From Gemmatimonadaceae bacterium (GTDB lineage Bacteria > Gemmatimonadota > Gemmatimonadetes > Gemmatimonadales > Gemmatimonadaceae), in contig JALOPN010000033.1 in the NCBI GenBank assembly GCA_025453875.1, forward strand, positions 1 to 35,729: a stretch of 35,729 nt of DNA, read 5' to 3'. Below are positions 19,154 through 27,532 of this stretch, piece after piece. Each line of letters starts with the position of its first letter. Within the stretch, counting starts at the first letter, position 1. The translations under genes were made by a program, and so were the position numbers. The notes beneath the pieces are model-generated. The model saw only the letters and a program-made list of their open reading frames with translations. It was not told the origin of the DNA and searched no databases.

Positions 19154-19942
19154 ATGGAGCTCGGACTCGCGAACAAGGTCGTGCTGGTGTGTGGCGCCAG
19201 TCGCGGCATCGCCTACTCGGCCGCCGAGCTCTTCGCGGCGGAACGCGCCACGCTGGTCATCGTGTCACGCAATGCGACGTCACTCGAGGCCGCGAGCGCA
19301 CGGCTTCGGGCGCTTGGCGCCGCGGTCACGCCCATCGTGGCCGACCTCGCGCAGGCCGATGGTCCCGCACAGGTGATCGAGCACGTGCTGCAGTCGCATG
19401 GGCGGTGCGATGTGCTCGTGACCAACACGGGTGGCCCCGTCACGGGCAGCGCGCTCGGTCACGACTGGCACGCGTGGACCGCCGCGTCGGAACTGCTGCT
19501 GCGGAGCGCCGTCGAACTCACGCGTGGCTTTGTCCCCGGCATGCGCGAACGCGGGTGGGGACGCGTGATCGGCATCACCTCGATCGCGGTGAAGAAGCCG
19601 GTGCCCTCCCTCGTGCTCTCCAACAGCTTGCGCGCTGCGGTGACCGGCTTCTTTCGCACCCTCGCCGACGAGGTCGCCGCAGACGGCGTGACGGTGAATA
19701 CGGTGCTGCCCGGCTACACCGCCACGGAGCGCCTCGACGAACTCGCCGAGGCCACGGTACAGCGCACGGGCGCCACGCGCGACAGTGTGTTCGACCGCTG
19801 GAAGGCCGACACCCCCGCGGCGCGCCTCGGGACGCCGCAGGAAGTCGCGTCGGCGATCGTGTACCTTGCATCGGTGCCCGCCGGCTTCATCACGGGCCAG
19901 GCAGTGTGCGTCGATGGCGGCGCGTCGCGTTCGCTCCTCTGA
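19154..19942 (+). CDS. SDR-fold oxidoreductase-like protein with non-canonical active site
   Basis: VVLVCGASRGIAYSAAELFA cofactor-like motif, VTNTGGPVTG, PGYTATERL, FITGQAVCVDGGASRSL C-terminus. Confidence 0.9.
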   Translation: MELGLANKVVLVCGASRGIAYSAAELFAAERATLVIVSRNATSLEAASARLRALGAAVTPIVADLAQADGPAQVIEHVLQSHGRCDVLVTNTGGPVTGSALGHDWHAWTAASELLLRSAVELTRGFVPGMRERGWGRVIGITSIAVKKPVPSLVLSNSLRAAVTGFFRTLADEVAADGVTVNTVLPGYTATERLDELAEATVQRTGATRDSVFDRWKADTPAARLGTPQEVASAIVYLASVPAGFITGQAVCVDGGASRSLL

Positions 19943-19968
19943 TCCTCGACCTTCATCCGAGACTTGCC

Positions 19969-20907
19969 ATGAGCTCTCTCACTCCGACGCAGTGGATCTG
20001 GCGCGACGGTGCGTTCATTCCGTGGGCTGACGCCACGCTGCACGTGCTCAGTCACTCGATGCAGTTCGGTTCGGCGGCGTTCGAAGGTATTCGCGCCTAC
20101 GCCACGCCGCAGGGGCCGGCCATCTTCCGGTTGCGCGAGCATCTGCAGCGTCTGCTCACGTCGGTGAAGATCTACCGCATGGAGCTCGACTTCACGCTCG
20201 ATCAGCTCGTCGACGCGTGTGTGCAAACCGTCGCGCGCAACGGACTCGATTCGTGCTACATCCGGCCCATGGTGGTGCGCGGCTTTGGTGCAGCGGGCAT
20301 GGTCCCGCACGGCAGCCCGATTCACGTCTTCATTCCGGTGTGGCCGTGGGGCACGTACCTCGGCGAGGGCGCGCTCGAGCGTGGCGTCGCGGCCTGCATC
20401 ACGAGTTGGCACCGTGTGGCGCCCAACACGATTCCCGCGATGGCCAAGATCGCCGGCAACTACCTGAGCGGTCAGCTCATCAAGATGGAAGCGCTGGCGG
20501 ACGGCTACGACGAGGGCATCGCCCTCAGCCCGGCCGGCACGGTGAGCGAGGGCTCCGGGCAGAACGTGTTCGCCGTCGTGGACGGCATCCTGCACACCAC
20601 GCCACTCGACGGCACGATTCTCGGTGGTATCACGCGACACACGATGATCACGATGGCGCGCGAAGCCGGACTCGAAGTCCGCGAGACCACGATCGCGCGC
20701 GAGACGCTCTACGGCGCGGACGAGCTGTTCGTGTGTGGCACCGCGTCGGAGGTCACGCCGGTCACGAGTCTCGATCGCATTCGCATCGGCAGTGGCACCG
20801 TGGGCCCCATCACGCGCCAGCTGCAGCAGCGCTACATGGCCATCGTGACCGGGCGCGAGCCCGATGTGCACGGCTGGCTCACGCACGTGCCGCGCGTCAC
20901 GACCTGA
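19969..20907 (+). CDS. ilvE: Branched-chain amino acid aminotransferase (class IV)
   Basis: QFGSAAFEGIRAY, CYIRPMVVRG, NYLSGQLIKMEAL, VSEGSGQNVFAV, CGTASEVTPV motifs. Confidence 0.95.
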   Translation: MSSLTPTQWIWRDGAFIPWADATLHVLSHSMQFGSAAFEGIRAYATPQGPAIFRLREHLQRLLTSVKIYRMELDFTLDQLVDACVQTVARNGLDSCYIRPMVVRGFGAAGMVPHGSPIHVFIPVWPWGTYLGEGALERGVAACITSWHRVAPNTIPAMAKIAGNYLSGQLIKMEALADGYDEGIALSPAGTVSEGSGQNVFAVVDGILHTTPLDGTILGGITRHTMITMAREAGLEVRETTIARETLYGADELFVCGTASEVTPVTSLDRIRIGSGTVGPITRQLQQRYMAIVTGREPDVHGWLTHVPRVTT

Positions 20908-20908
20908 A

Positions 20909-20956
20909 CGCGCACGACGCACCGCGTGCGCGAGGGAGTCGGTGGGTGGACCGACT
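20909..20956. terminator. Two hairpins between convergent ilvE and lipoprotein genes
   Basis: CGCGCACG (20909-20916)/CGTGCGCG (20925-20932) and AGTCGGT (20937-20943)/ACCGACT (20950-20956), perfect stems. Confidence 0.5.
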
Positions 20957-21419
20957 ACTCGCGCACGTAGGCGCGCGACAGATTGCCCAGGCGAAACGCC
21001 GGGCCGCCGCTCGAGCGTAACGTGTCGCCGTCGAGCACGAACGTGCGATCGGTGATGCCCGCCGCACAGCTGCCCTGCTGTGGCTGACTCGGGTTGTTGC
21101 GCGTCTGCATCTGTTGCCCCGCGAGCGTGTAGCTGAGCCACGCCGTGCACTCGCGCGCCACCACGGCGCTGCCGTGCTCACGCCAGCGATCGGTGAAGAA
21201 TCCCGTGCCGATCACGAAAAACGTGAGCGATTCGTTCACCACTTCCACGCTGTCGACGCGGCGCGGAAGCGGTTGGCCTCCGAGGCGTACCAGACGCCAG
21301 GTGCCCTCGAACGGCGACATCGGTGCCGGACCGGTCGACTCGCCGCCGCAGGCCGCGAGGAGGACGAGCGTCGCAAAAAGCGCCGTGAAGCGCGAGGCGA
21401 CGGAACGGAAAGTGCGCAT
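20955..21419 (-). CDS. Hypothetical lipoprotein
   Basis: MRTFRSVASRFTALFATLVLLAACGGES lipobox (LLAAC); start trimmed from the longer ORF. Confidence 0.65.
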   Translation of the reverse strand: MRTFRSVASRFTALFATLVLLAACGGESTGPAPMSPFEGTWRLVRLGGQPLPRRVDSVEVVNESLTFFVIGTGFFTDRWREHGSAVVARECTAWLSYTLAGQQMQTRNNPSQPQQGSCAAGITDRTFVLDGDTLRSSGGPAFRLGNLSRAYVRE

Positions 21420-21496
21420 ACGGTATGGGCAGTGAGCAGACATGATCGGCGAACGCCGATGATACCACGGCACCACCACCGCGCGTTCCCGTACAT

Positions 21497-21579
21497 ACCC
21501 AGGAAGGGAATCGAACCCTTATAACCCGAAGGTTGGGGGATTTTGAGTCCCCTGCGTCTACCAGTTCCGCCACCTGGGT
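21497..21579 (-). tRNA. tRNA-Leu (anticodon CAA)
   Basis: Reverse complement begins ACCCAGG and ends CCTGGGT; anticodon stem GGGGA-CTCAAAA-TCCCC; long variable arm. Confidence 0.96.
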
Positions 21580-21610
21580 GCTGCGGCGCGTTTCCGGCCG
21601 CCCCGCAATC

Positions 21611-22195
21611 CTATCGCGCGCCGGCCTCGAGCGCCAGCACCGCCGCGACGACGCTATCGACCGCGGGAGGCAGCACGCCGACGTGGCGCCAGCGCAGGAC
21701 GCCCGCTCGATCGATGAGATAGCTGGCGGGGACGCCGAGCGCCGGAAAGCGCGCCTCGATCGTGCCGTCCGGATCGTGCGCCACCTCGAACGTGGCCGCA
21801 TACTCGGCAATCGTCCGCTCGACGAGTGCTCGATCGCCAGCATCGATGCTCACCGCCACGACGCGCAGCCCATCATTGGCGTGACGCGCGAGGAGCGTAT
21901 CCATGTGGGCAAACTCCTCCTTGCACGAGGCGCACCACGTCGCCCAGACGTTGAGCAGCACGACGGAGTTCGACGGGCCAATCACCAGCGAGTCGCCAGC
22001 CAGCGTGGCGACGGCGTAGTCCGGGGCGCGCTCGCCAACACGGAGCGGCGCGCGGCGCGCGGTGGTGCCACCATCGGGCGCCGCGGCGTCCTCCGAGGTT
22101 TCCTGACAACCGGCCTGAAACATCACGCAGCAGAAAGCGGCGACGAGCCATTGGCTCCGCCGCCGCCGCCCGGTACGCCGCTGCGAGGACCTCAC
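21611..22195 (-). CDS. TlpA/ResA-like thiol-disulfide oxidoreductase, predicted lipoprotein
   Basis: LVAAFCCVMFQAGC lipobox-like N-terminus, VVLLNVWATWCASCKEEF thioredoxin CxxC, GVPASYLIDRAG. GTG start inferred. Confidence 0.85.
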   Translation of the reverse strand: MRSSQRRTGRRRRSQWLVAAFCCVMFQAGCQETSEDAAAPDGGTTARRAPLRVGERAPDYAVATLAGDSLVIGPSNSVVLLNVWATWCASCKEEFAHMDTLLARHANDGLRVVAVSIDAGDRALVERTIAEYAATFEVAHDPDGTIEARFPALGVPASYLIDRAGVLRWRHVGVLPPAVDSVVAAVLALEAGAR

Positions 22196-22202
22196 CCGCG
22201 CG

Positions 22203-22819
22203 TCAGGGACGACCCCGTCCGTCACCGTCGCGCGGGGGCCCGGAGGGGCGACCGCCGCGCGAGTTCGATCCCGTTGAGTCGCGCCGCTCGCGGATCTGCT
22301 CCATGTTGCGACGAATCTCGTCCTGCAACGCGAGGAACCGCGCGCGTTGCACCGGCGTGAGAAACTGCGACAGCTCACGCTGCTCGCGCTCCATGAGGTC
22401 GATGCCTCGACGCTCCACATCGGGCATCTGCGCGATGAGCTCCGCGACCCGTTCCTGCGATGCGCTATCGCCCTTCATGAGTTCGCGCCGCAGCGACATC
22501 CGCAGGCGATACTCCGCACCGCGCTGCGAGAACCGCTCGCGCTCGAATCGACGCGTCACCTCGGCCAACTTGTCGAGCTGGTCGTCGTTGAGCGACAGCC
22601 GCTCCTTCATGATCCCCATGATGCGACGCTGCAGATGGCGCGTCCGTCGCGACGGTTGCCCGGTGGCTGACCGCCGGTGGGCGCAACGCCGGTCGTGGGC
22701 GCAACGCGCGGTGGTCCACCCTGCGCATCGACCGCCAGCACCGGCGCCGCAATCAGTGCGCCGAGCGCGATGCCACGCGCGAGTCGCCGAACGCGCACGC
22801 GCCGTCGGTCGGTATTCAT
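22203..22819 (-). pseudogene. Spy/CpxP-like periplasmic protein, apparently frameshifted (signal peptide ORF 22607..22819; Spy-like body in the frame of 22203..23093)
   Basis: N-terminal ORF MNTDRRRVRVRRLARGIALGALIAAPVLAVDAQGG is a signal peptide. Helical body HLQRRIMGIMKERLSLNDDQLDKLAEVTRRFERER...LTPVQRARFLALQDEIRRNMEQIRERR lies in another frame with no signal peptide of its own. Confidence 0.7.
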
Positions 22820-23589
22820 CGGGCCACTCCAGCGCTGGTTTCATTGCTCTCGCCCGTGCCGCGTGTTGAATCGCCGCGCGACGAGTCATTGCTCGGCGGG
22901 ACCACGCCAGCGTCCGGTTCCACCGTGGGCGCGCCATCCCACGCTTCGAGACGCGCGAGCAGAAGCGCCAGCTCCTCGTCGGTGTACTCCGAGAGCTCCT
23001 GCACCGGCAACACCGACGGCGCCACCGCCACCACCGGAACGATCGGTGTGACATCGTCGGCATATGGACGCGGCGTGTCGAGATCGCTGCCATCGGCGAC
23101 GATCATGGGCGCGTCCGAGAGCACCACCGAACCTGCCGGATCCGAGATCGCCGACTGACCACGACGCGCGATCTCGAGCGACAGGCCACCGAGCGCCACC
23201 ACTGTGAGCATCGCGGCGACCCGCAGGCCCGCGCCACGGAACCAAGAGCGTGTCGCGCGGCTCGACGCCGCAGCCGGCGCATCCTGACGCCGCGACGGGC
23301 GAACAATGGACGGCGGCGGCGCTGCGGGATTGCCCGAGACCACACGCAGCGTCGGCACCTCGCGCACCGCCGACGGCGGGGTGGGCAACGCGGCCACGAT
23401 CGCGGCGACATCGATGTGCGGGACCACCGGTCGCGTCCGACGCACCGCTTCGAGGAGACGAACGTCCTCGGCGCACGCGGGGCACGACGACAGGTGCACC
23501 TCGACCATCACCCGATCCGACGCCGGCAGCAAGCCAGCGGCGAACTCGGGAAGCAGATCCTGCACATCGAGGTTGAGGCACTCACTCAT
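22816..23589 (-). CDS. Anti-sigma factor with zinc-finger-like N-terminus
   Basis: VEVHLSSCPACAEDV (HxxxCxxC), one transmembrane segment (VAAMLTVVALGGLSLEIA), acidic ELSEYTDEELALLLARLEAWDG tail; overlaps the sigma factor gene. Confidence 0.85.
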   Translation of the reverse strand: MSECLNLDVQDLLPEFAAGLLPASDRVMVEVHLSSCPACAEDVRLLEAVRRTRPVVPHIDVAAIVAALPTPPSAVREVPTLRVVSGNPAAPPPSIVRPSRRQDAPAAASSRATRSWFRGAGLRVAAMLTVVALGGLSLEIARRGQSAISDPAGSVVLSDAPMIVADGSDLDTPRPYADDVTPIVPVVAVAPSVLPVQELSEYTDEELALLLARLEAWDGAPTVEPDAGVVPPSNDSSRGDSTRGTGESNETSAGVAR

Positions 23590-24142
23590 TGAGCCACTCC
23601 TTGACCGCGCGAAGCGCGTTGTGGTAATGCACGCGAGCTGCTCCTTCGGTGGTTCCGAGCACCTCGGCAATCTCCTTGTACGCCCGACCTTCCTGCACCC
23701 GCAGCGTGAACACCTCGCGCTGCATCGGCGATAATCGCGCCATCGCCTGCTGCACCCGCATTGCCGTCTCATCGGCCTCGAGCGCGTCCAACGCGTGAAA
23801 GCTCGTGGCCGCGTCTTCCGGCATGACTTCGACGTGCTCCGGTTGTCGTCGCGCGGCACGTCGTCGATCGAGCACGAGACGACGCTCGATGGTGAACAAC
23901 CAGGTGCGCAACGAACTGTCGGCCCGAAAGCTGTCCAGCGCGCCAAACGCGCGTACGAAGGTGTCCTGCACCAACTCGTCCAACGCGTCCCGCACGCCAA
24001 GGCTGAGCGCGAACCGCGCCAGCGCGGGAGCATGTCGCTCCACAATCGCCGTCGCGGCTCGTTGATCGCCGGCCTGCCAGCGCTCGATGAGCGTCTGGTC
24101 GAGGGCCGCGTCGGTCGCCCGCTCCGCCTCGGTCATCTGCAC
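23582..24142 (-). CDS. ECF-type RNA polymerase sigma factor
   Basis: DELVQDTFVRAFGALDSFRADSSLRTWLFTI (region 2) and LSPMQREVFTLRVQEGRAYKEIAEVLGTTEGAARVHYHNA (region 4). Confidence 0.95.
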   Translation of the reverse strand: MQMTEAERATDAALDQTLIERWQAGDQRAATAIVERHAPALARFALSLGVRDALDELVQDTFVRAFGALDSFRADSSLRTWLFTIERRLVLDRRRAARRQPEHVEVMPEDAATSFHALDALEADETAMRVQQAMARLSPMQREVFTLRVQEGRAYKEIAEVLGTTEGAARVHYHNALRAVKEWLNE

Positions 24143-24190
24143 ATCGGGGTGGACGCGTGGGGATCAGCGGCGTTAAGGGGGGACGACACG

Positions 24191-24562
24191 TCAGGTCGGA
24201 CCCGTCGGGCCAGCCCCCGGCTCCGTGGCCGGCGGGTCACTCGGCGGCGGGGCGCTGGCGGCCGGCGGGGTGTCGCCGCCGCGCTTGCGCCACTCGGCGG
24301 CGTCACCGGCGGCCGCTTCGAGCCGGACGGCGGTCTGCTCGTGCTCGCGGAGGGCCCGCGCGAGCCGGTCAAGGGTGACCGCGTCGAGCGGCTGCCCCTG
24401 CTCCCAGGCGCGGTAGACGGCGTAGCCGAGCGCCTGCGCGGCCTGGTCGGTCGCCTGGCGCGCGCGGCGCGCATCCAGTCGAGTCTTGCCCTCGTCGATC
24501 GCCTCGGTCGCGACCTTCTCGACCTTGTCGATCCCCTGCTTCAGCTTGTCCCAGATGGCCAT
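24191..24562 (-). CDS. Hypothetical protein, helical with Pro-rich C-terminus
   Basis: MAIWDKLKQGIDKVEKVATEAIDEGKTRLDARRARQ... start matches third-position GC-rich coding; upstream part of the ORF overlaps rpmA. Confidence 0.6.
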   Translation of the reverse strand: MAIWDKLKQGIDKVEKVATEAIDEGKTRLDARRARQATDQAAQALGYAVYRAWEQGQPLDAVTLDRLARALREHEQTAVRLEAAAGDAAEWRKRGGDTPPAASAPPPSDPPATEPGAGPTGPT

Positions 24563-24634
24563 GCACACGCTCCGGTGAAAGGGATACGAGGGTCTACGAG
24601 GCGAAGCATCGGCAGGTGTCGGGCGCAAACGCAT

Positions 24635-24664
24635 GCGGCCCCCGTTCGCAGGAACGGGGGCCGC
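24635..24664 (-). terminator. Strong hairpin downstream of rpmA
   Basis: 13-bp perfect stem GCGGCCCCCGTTC / GAACGGGGGCCGC with 4-nt loop, about 20 nt beyond the rpmA stop; no clear U tract. Confidence 0.7.
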
Positions 24665-24683
24665 CGACATGCAGGCTGATCGA

Positions 24684-24971
24684 TCAGGCCGAGACGGGCG
24701 CGACCTCGATCTCGACGTCGAACGGGACGACGGAGACCTTGTAGCGCTTCTTGTCCTTGTGCTCGAACTGCACGACGCCATCGACGAGCGAGTAGATCGT
24801 GTAGTCGGTGCCCAGACCGACGTTCTTGCCGGGGTGCCACTTCGTGCCGCACTGACGCACGATGATGTTGCCGGCGCTCACCATTTCGCCGCCGTACTTC
24901 TTGATGCCGCGATACTGCGGATTCGAATCCCGGCCGTTGCGCGACGAGCCGACGCCTTTCTTATGTGCCAT
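24684..24971 (-). CDS. rpmA: Large ribosomal subunit protein bL27
   Basis: [29 protein letters not shown]...[22 protein letters not shown]. Confidence 0.97.
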   Translation of the reverse strand: MAHKKGVGSSRNGRDSNPQYRGIKKYGGEMVSAGNIIVRQCGTKWHPGKNVGLGTDYTIYSLVDGVVQFEHKDKKRYKVSVVPFDVEIEVAPVSA

Positions 24972-25013
24972 GATCAACTCCTGCCGCGCCGCGAAGCGGC
25001 GCAGGCGCGACGG

Positions 25014-25331
25014 TTAGCCGAGGACGATGTCCCGGATGCGGACTTCGGTGAACTTCTGCCGGTGCCCCTGCTTGCGGGCGTAGTTCTTCCGGCGCTTGAA
25101 CTTGAAGACGACGATCTTGTCGTCCTTGCCATGCTTGACGATCTCCGCCGTCACGCGCGCGCCGGCGAGCGTGGGCACGCCCGTGCGCACCGACGAACCG
25201 TCAGAGCCGAGCAGCACTTCGTTGAACTCCACCGTCGCGCCGGCGTCGCCGAGCAGCGAAGGAATGCGGAGCGTCTTGCCCGGCTCGGCACGGAACTGCT
25301 TGCCACCGGTGCGGATGATCGCGTAGCTCAT
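25014..25331 (-). CDS. rplU: Large ribosomal subunit protein bL21
   Basis: [18 protein letters not shown]...[26 protein letters not shown]. Confidence 0.97.
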   Translation of the reverse strand: MSYAIIRTGGKQFRAEPGKTLRIPSLLGDAGATVEFNEVLLGSDGSSVRTGVPTLAGARVTAEIVKHGKDDKIVVFKFKRRKNYARKQGHRQKFTEVRIRDIVLG

Positions 25332-25410
25332 GATGTCAGACTGTCGTGAGGGGACACCCCCTCAGTTCGAGGGCCTCCCACCCACTGGGGGAGACCATAC
25401 CAAGCCCAGT

Positions 25411-25439
25411 AACGTATCCCGACCTGGGGAACGTGTCAA
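25411..25439 (-). promoter_or_regulatory. Sigma70-type promoter for rplU-rpmA
   Basis: Minus strand TTGACA (25434-25439), 17-nt spacer, TACGTT (25411-25416). Confidence 0.7.
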
Positions 25440-25484
25440 CCTGCGCCAAGCCAACGGGTTGGCGAGCCGACACCCCGTCCCCCG

Positions 25485-27032
25485 TCAGGCCAGCGCGTAC
25501 TGCTGCGTCACGTCCCGTTCCGCCCCCTTCACGACCAGCCGGTACTCGTCCGGCTTGAGGAGCGGATCGTCGCGCATCTCCACCGGGAAGCCCGCCGCCT
25601 TCTCGAGCCGCCGCAGCAGATCGCGCTCCTCCTCGAGCACGTGCAGCGCGATCTCGGGGTGCATGCGCAGCACCACCGCCTCGCGCCGCCCCTCCGCGCC
25701 CATGCGCTTCACCGCCCGCTCCAGCCGGCGCACGATCGTTTCCGGCGTGAAGACGCGGCCCGTGCCCGCACACGTCGGACACGCCTCCGTCATGCTCTGG
25801 TAGTGGCTCTGCCGGACGCGCTGGCGCGTCATCTCGATCAGGCCGAGCTCGCTCACCGCAAAGGCCTTCGTGCGCGCCCGGTCCCGGCCGAGATGCGTGC
25901 GCAGCTCCTGCAGCACCCGATCGCGGTTCGACTGCGTCTCCATGTCGATGAAGTCGCACACGATGATGCCGCCGATGTCCCGCAACCGCAGCTGCCGCGC
26001 GATCTCGCGCGCCGCCTCGCTGTTCGTGCGGAAGATCGTCTTCTCCGGGTCCTTCTTGCCCGTATAGCGCCCCGAGTTCACGTCCACCGACACGAGCGCT
26101 TCGGTCTGCTCGATGATCAGGTAGCCACCGCTCGGCAGGTCGCAGCGACGCTTGAACAGATCGCGGATCTCGGTCTCGATGTCCGACTTGTCGAACAGCG
26201 GGATCGACTCCTCGTACATCACGACCCGATCCACCAGCTCGGGCGCGATGCCCGTGAGATATTCGACGATCTCGTTATAGACCTGGCGCGAATCGACCGT
26301 GAGGCGGTCGACCTTGCTCGAGAACACATCGCGCACGAGGCCGCGCGTGACATTGGTCTCGCGATGAATCAGCGCCGGTGCGCGCAGGAACTGATTCTTC
26401 CGCTTGATGCGCTTCCACGCATTGATGAGCGAGTTGAGTTCGCGCTCGAACACTTCACGCGTGGCATCCTCGCTCACCGTCCGCACGATCACGCCGCCCG
26501 CGTCCGGCGGCAGCAGCTCGGTGAGCATGGCCCGCAGTCGCTGGCGCTCCGAGCGCTCGCCGATCTTGCGGCTCACGCCCACGCGACTGGCGAACGGCAT
26601 GTAGACGAGGAAGCGACCGGCGAGCGAGACCTGCGCCGTGACGCGCGGCCCCTTCGTGCTGATCGGCTCCTTGCTGACCTGCACGACGATCTCCTGGCCG
26701 CGCTTGAGCACGTCCTGGATGGGGGGCAGCTCGCGCCGCTCGCGACGACCGCCGCCACCGGGGGTCTCGTCGTCATCGTCATCATCGGGGTCGGCGTCGG
26801 CATCCGGAACGACGATGTCGGACGCGTGCAGAAACGCGGCCTTCTCCGTCCCGATGTTCACGAACGCCGCCTGAATGCCGGGCAGCACGGCCTCGACCTT
26901 TCCGAGATACACATCGCCGACCATGCGGCGAGCGTCCGGTCGGTCGACCAGCAGCTCAACGAGGAGGTCGTCCTCGATGATCGCGACGCGCGTTTCGCGC
27001 GGCGTCGCGTTGACCAGGATTTCGCGTTTCAT
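25485..27032 (-). CDS. rng: Ribonuclease E/G family protein (RNase G-like)
   Basis: MKREILVNATPRETRVAIIEDDLLVEL...VYLGKVEAVLPGIQAAFVNIGTEKAAFLH, GGIIVCDFIDME, ACPTCAGTGRV (CxxC zinc link). Confidence 0.95.
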   Translation of the reverse strand: MKREILVNATPRETRVAIIEDDLLVELLVDRPDARRMVGDVYLGKVEAVLPGIQAAFVNIGTEKAAFLHASDIVVPDADADPDDDDDDETPGGGGRRERRELPPIQDVLKRGQEIVVQVSKEPISTKGPRVTAQVSLAGRFLVYMPFASRVGVSRKIGERSERQRLRAMLTELLPPDAGGVIVRTVSEDATREVFERELNSLINAWKRIKRKNQFLRAPALIHRETNVTRGLVRDVFSSKVDRLTVDSRQVYNEIVEYLTGIAPELVDRVVMYEESIPLFDKSDIETEIRDLFKRRCDLPSGGYLIIEQTEALVSVDVNSGRYTGKKDPEKTIFRTNSEAAREIARQLRLRDIGGIIVCDFIDMETQSNRDRVLQELRTHLGRDRARTKAFAVSELGLIEMTRQRVRQSHYQSMTEACPTCAGTGRVFTPETIVRRLERAVKRMGAEGRREAVVLRMHPEIALHVLEEERDLLRRLEKAAGFPVEMRDDPLLKPDEYRLVVKGAERDVTQQYALA

Positions 27033-27460
27033 CGCGTGTCCACATCGGCCGGCGGCGCGGCGACTCCGCACCACGCCGGACCCGACGTTGGGCAAAAGGG
27101 AGGGAATGACCCGGGGGCGCAGTGCGCGCCGCTTCCGAGGACAGCGTGGGCCGCTCTCGCCACGGCGCGCGATCGGTCACGTGCGCCACGACCAGCGTCG
27201 CGGCATGCCCATCGACGCCCTCGCGCGCATCCTGGCGGAGCACACGGGCGGAGACGGCACACCACGTCCGGGCGCGCCACACGGGCGCGCTCATCGGACG
27301 GGGACGGCTGGAAGCAGACGTGGAGACGTGCGATCGAATCAAGGGCACGAAACGCGCGGGCGGACGTTCGGCGCGGTCCCGAGGGCTCGCTGGCCACTCC
27401 GGAACACCCGACGAAACGACGACGACCCGTGAGTCGCACGGGCCATCGGGACCATGAATC

Positions 27461-27491
27461 GGCCCGGACCGTCACTGTGACAGCCCGGGCC
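27461..27491 (-). terminator. Hairpin downstream of acyl-CoA dehydrogenase gene
   Basis: GGCCCGG (27461-27467)/CCGGGCC (27485-27491) with inner GTCAC/GTGAC pairing. Confidence 0.5.
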
Positions 27492-27532
27492 AACCGGAGT
27501 AACCTACGGCATCCCCCGCCCCGCCGCCAGCG

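Noticed and set aside
9325-22630. CTGCAG near both broken genes (radA and Spy-like), and GAATTC at the radA junction, as a possible cloning or restriction scar
   Set aside because: CTGCAG is common throughout this window because it encodes Leu-Gln in a GC-rich genome; the coincidence alone does not support a scar.
26956-27348. Minus-strand ORF 26956..27348 upstream of rng as a small protein
   Set aside because: Arg/Ala/Pro-rich composition without motifs, and it overlaps the start of rng in another frame.
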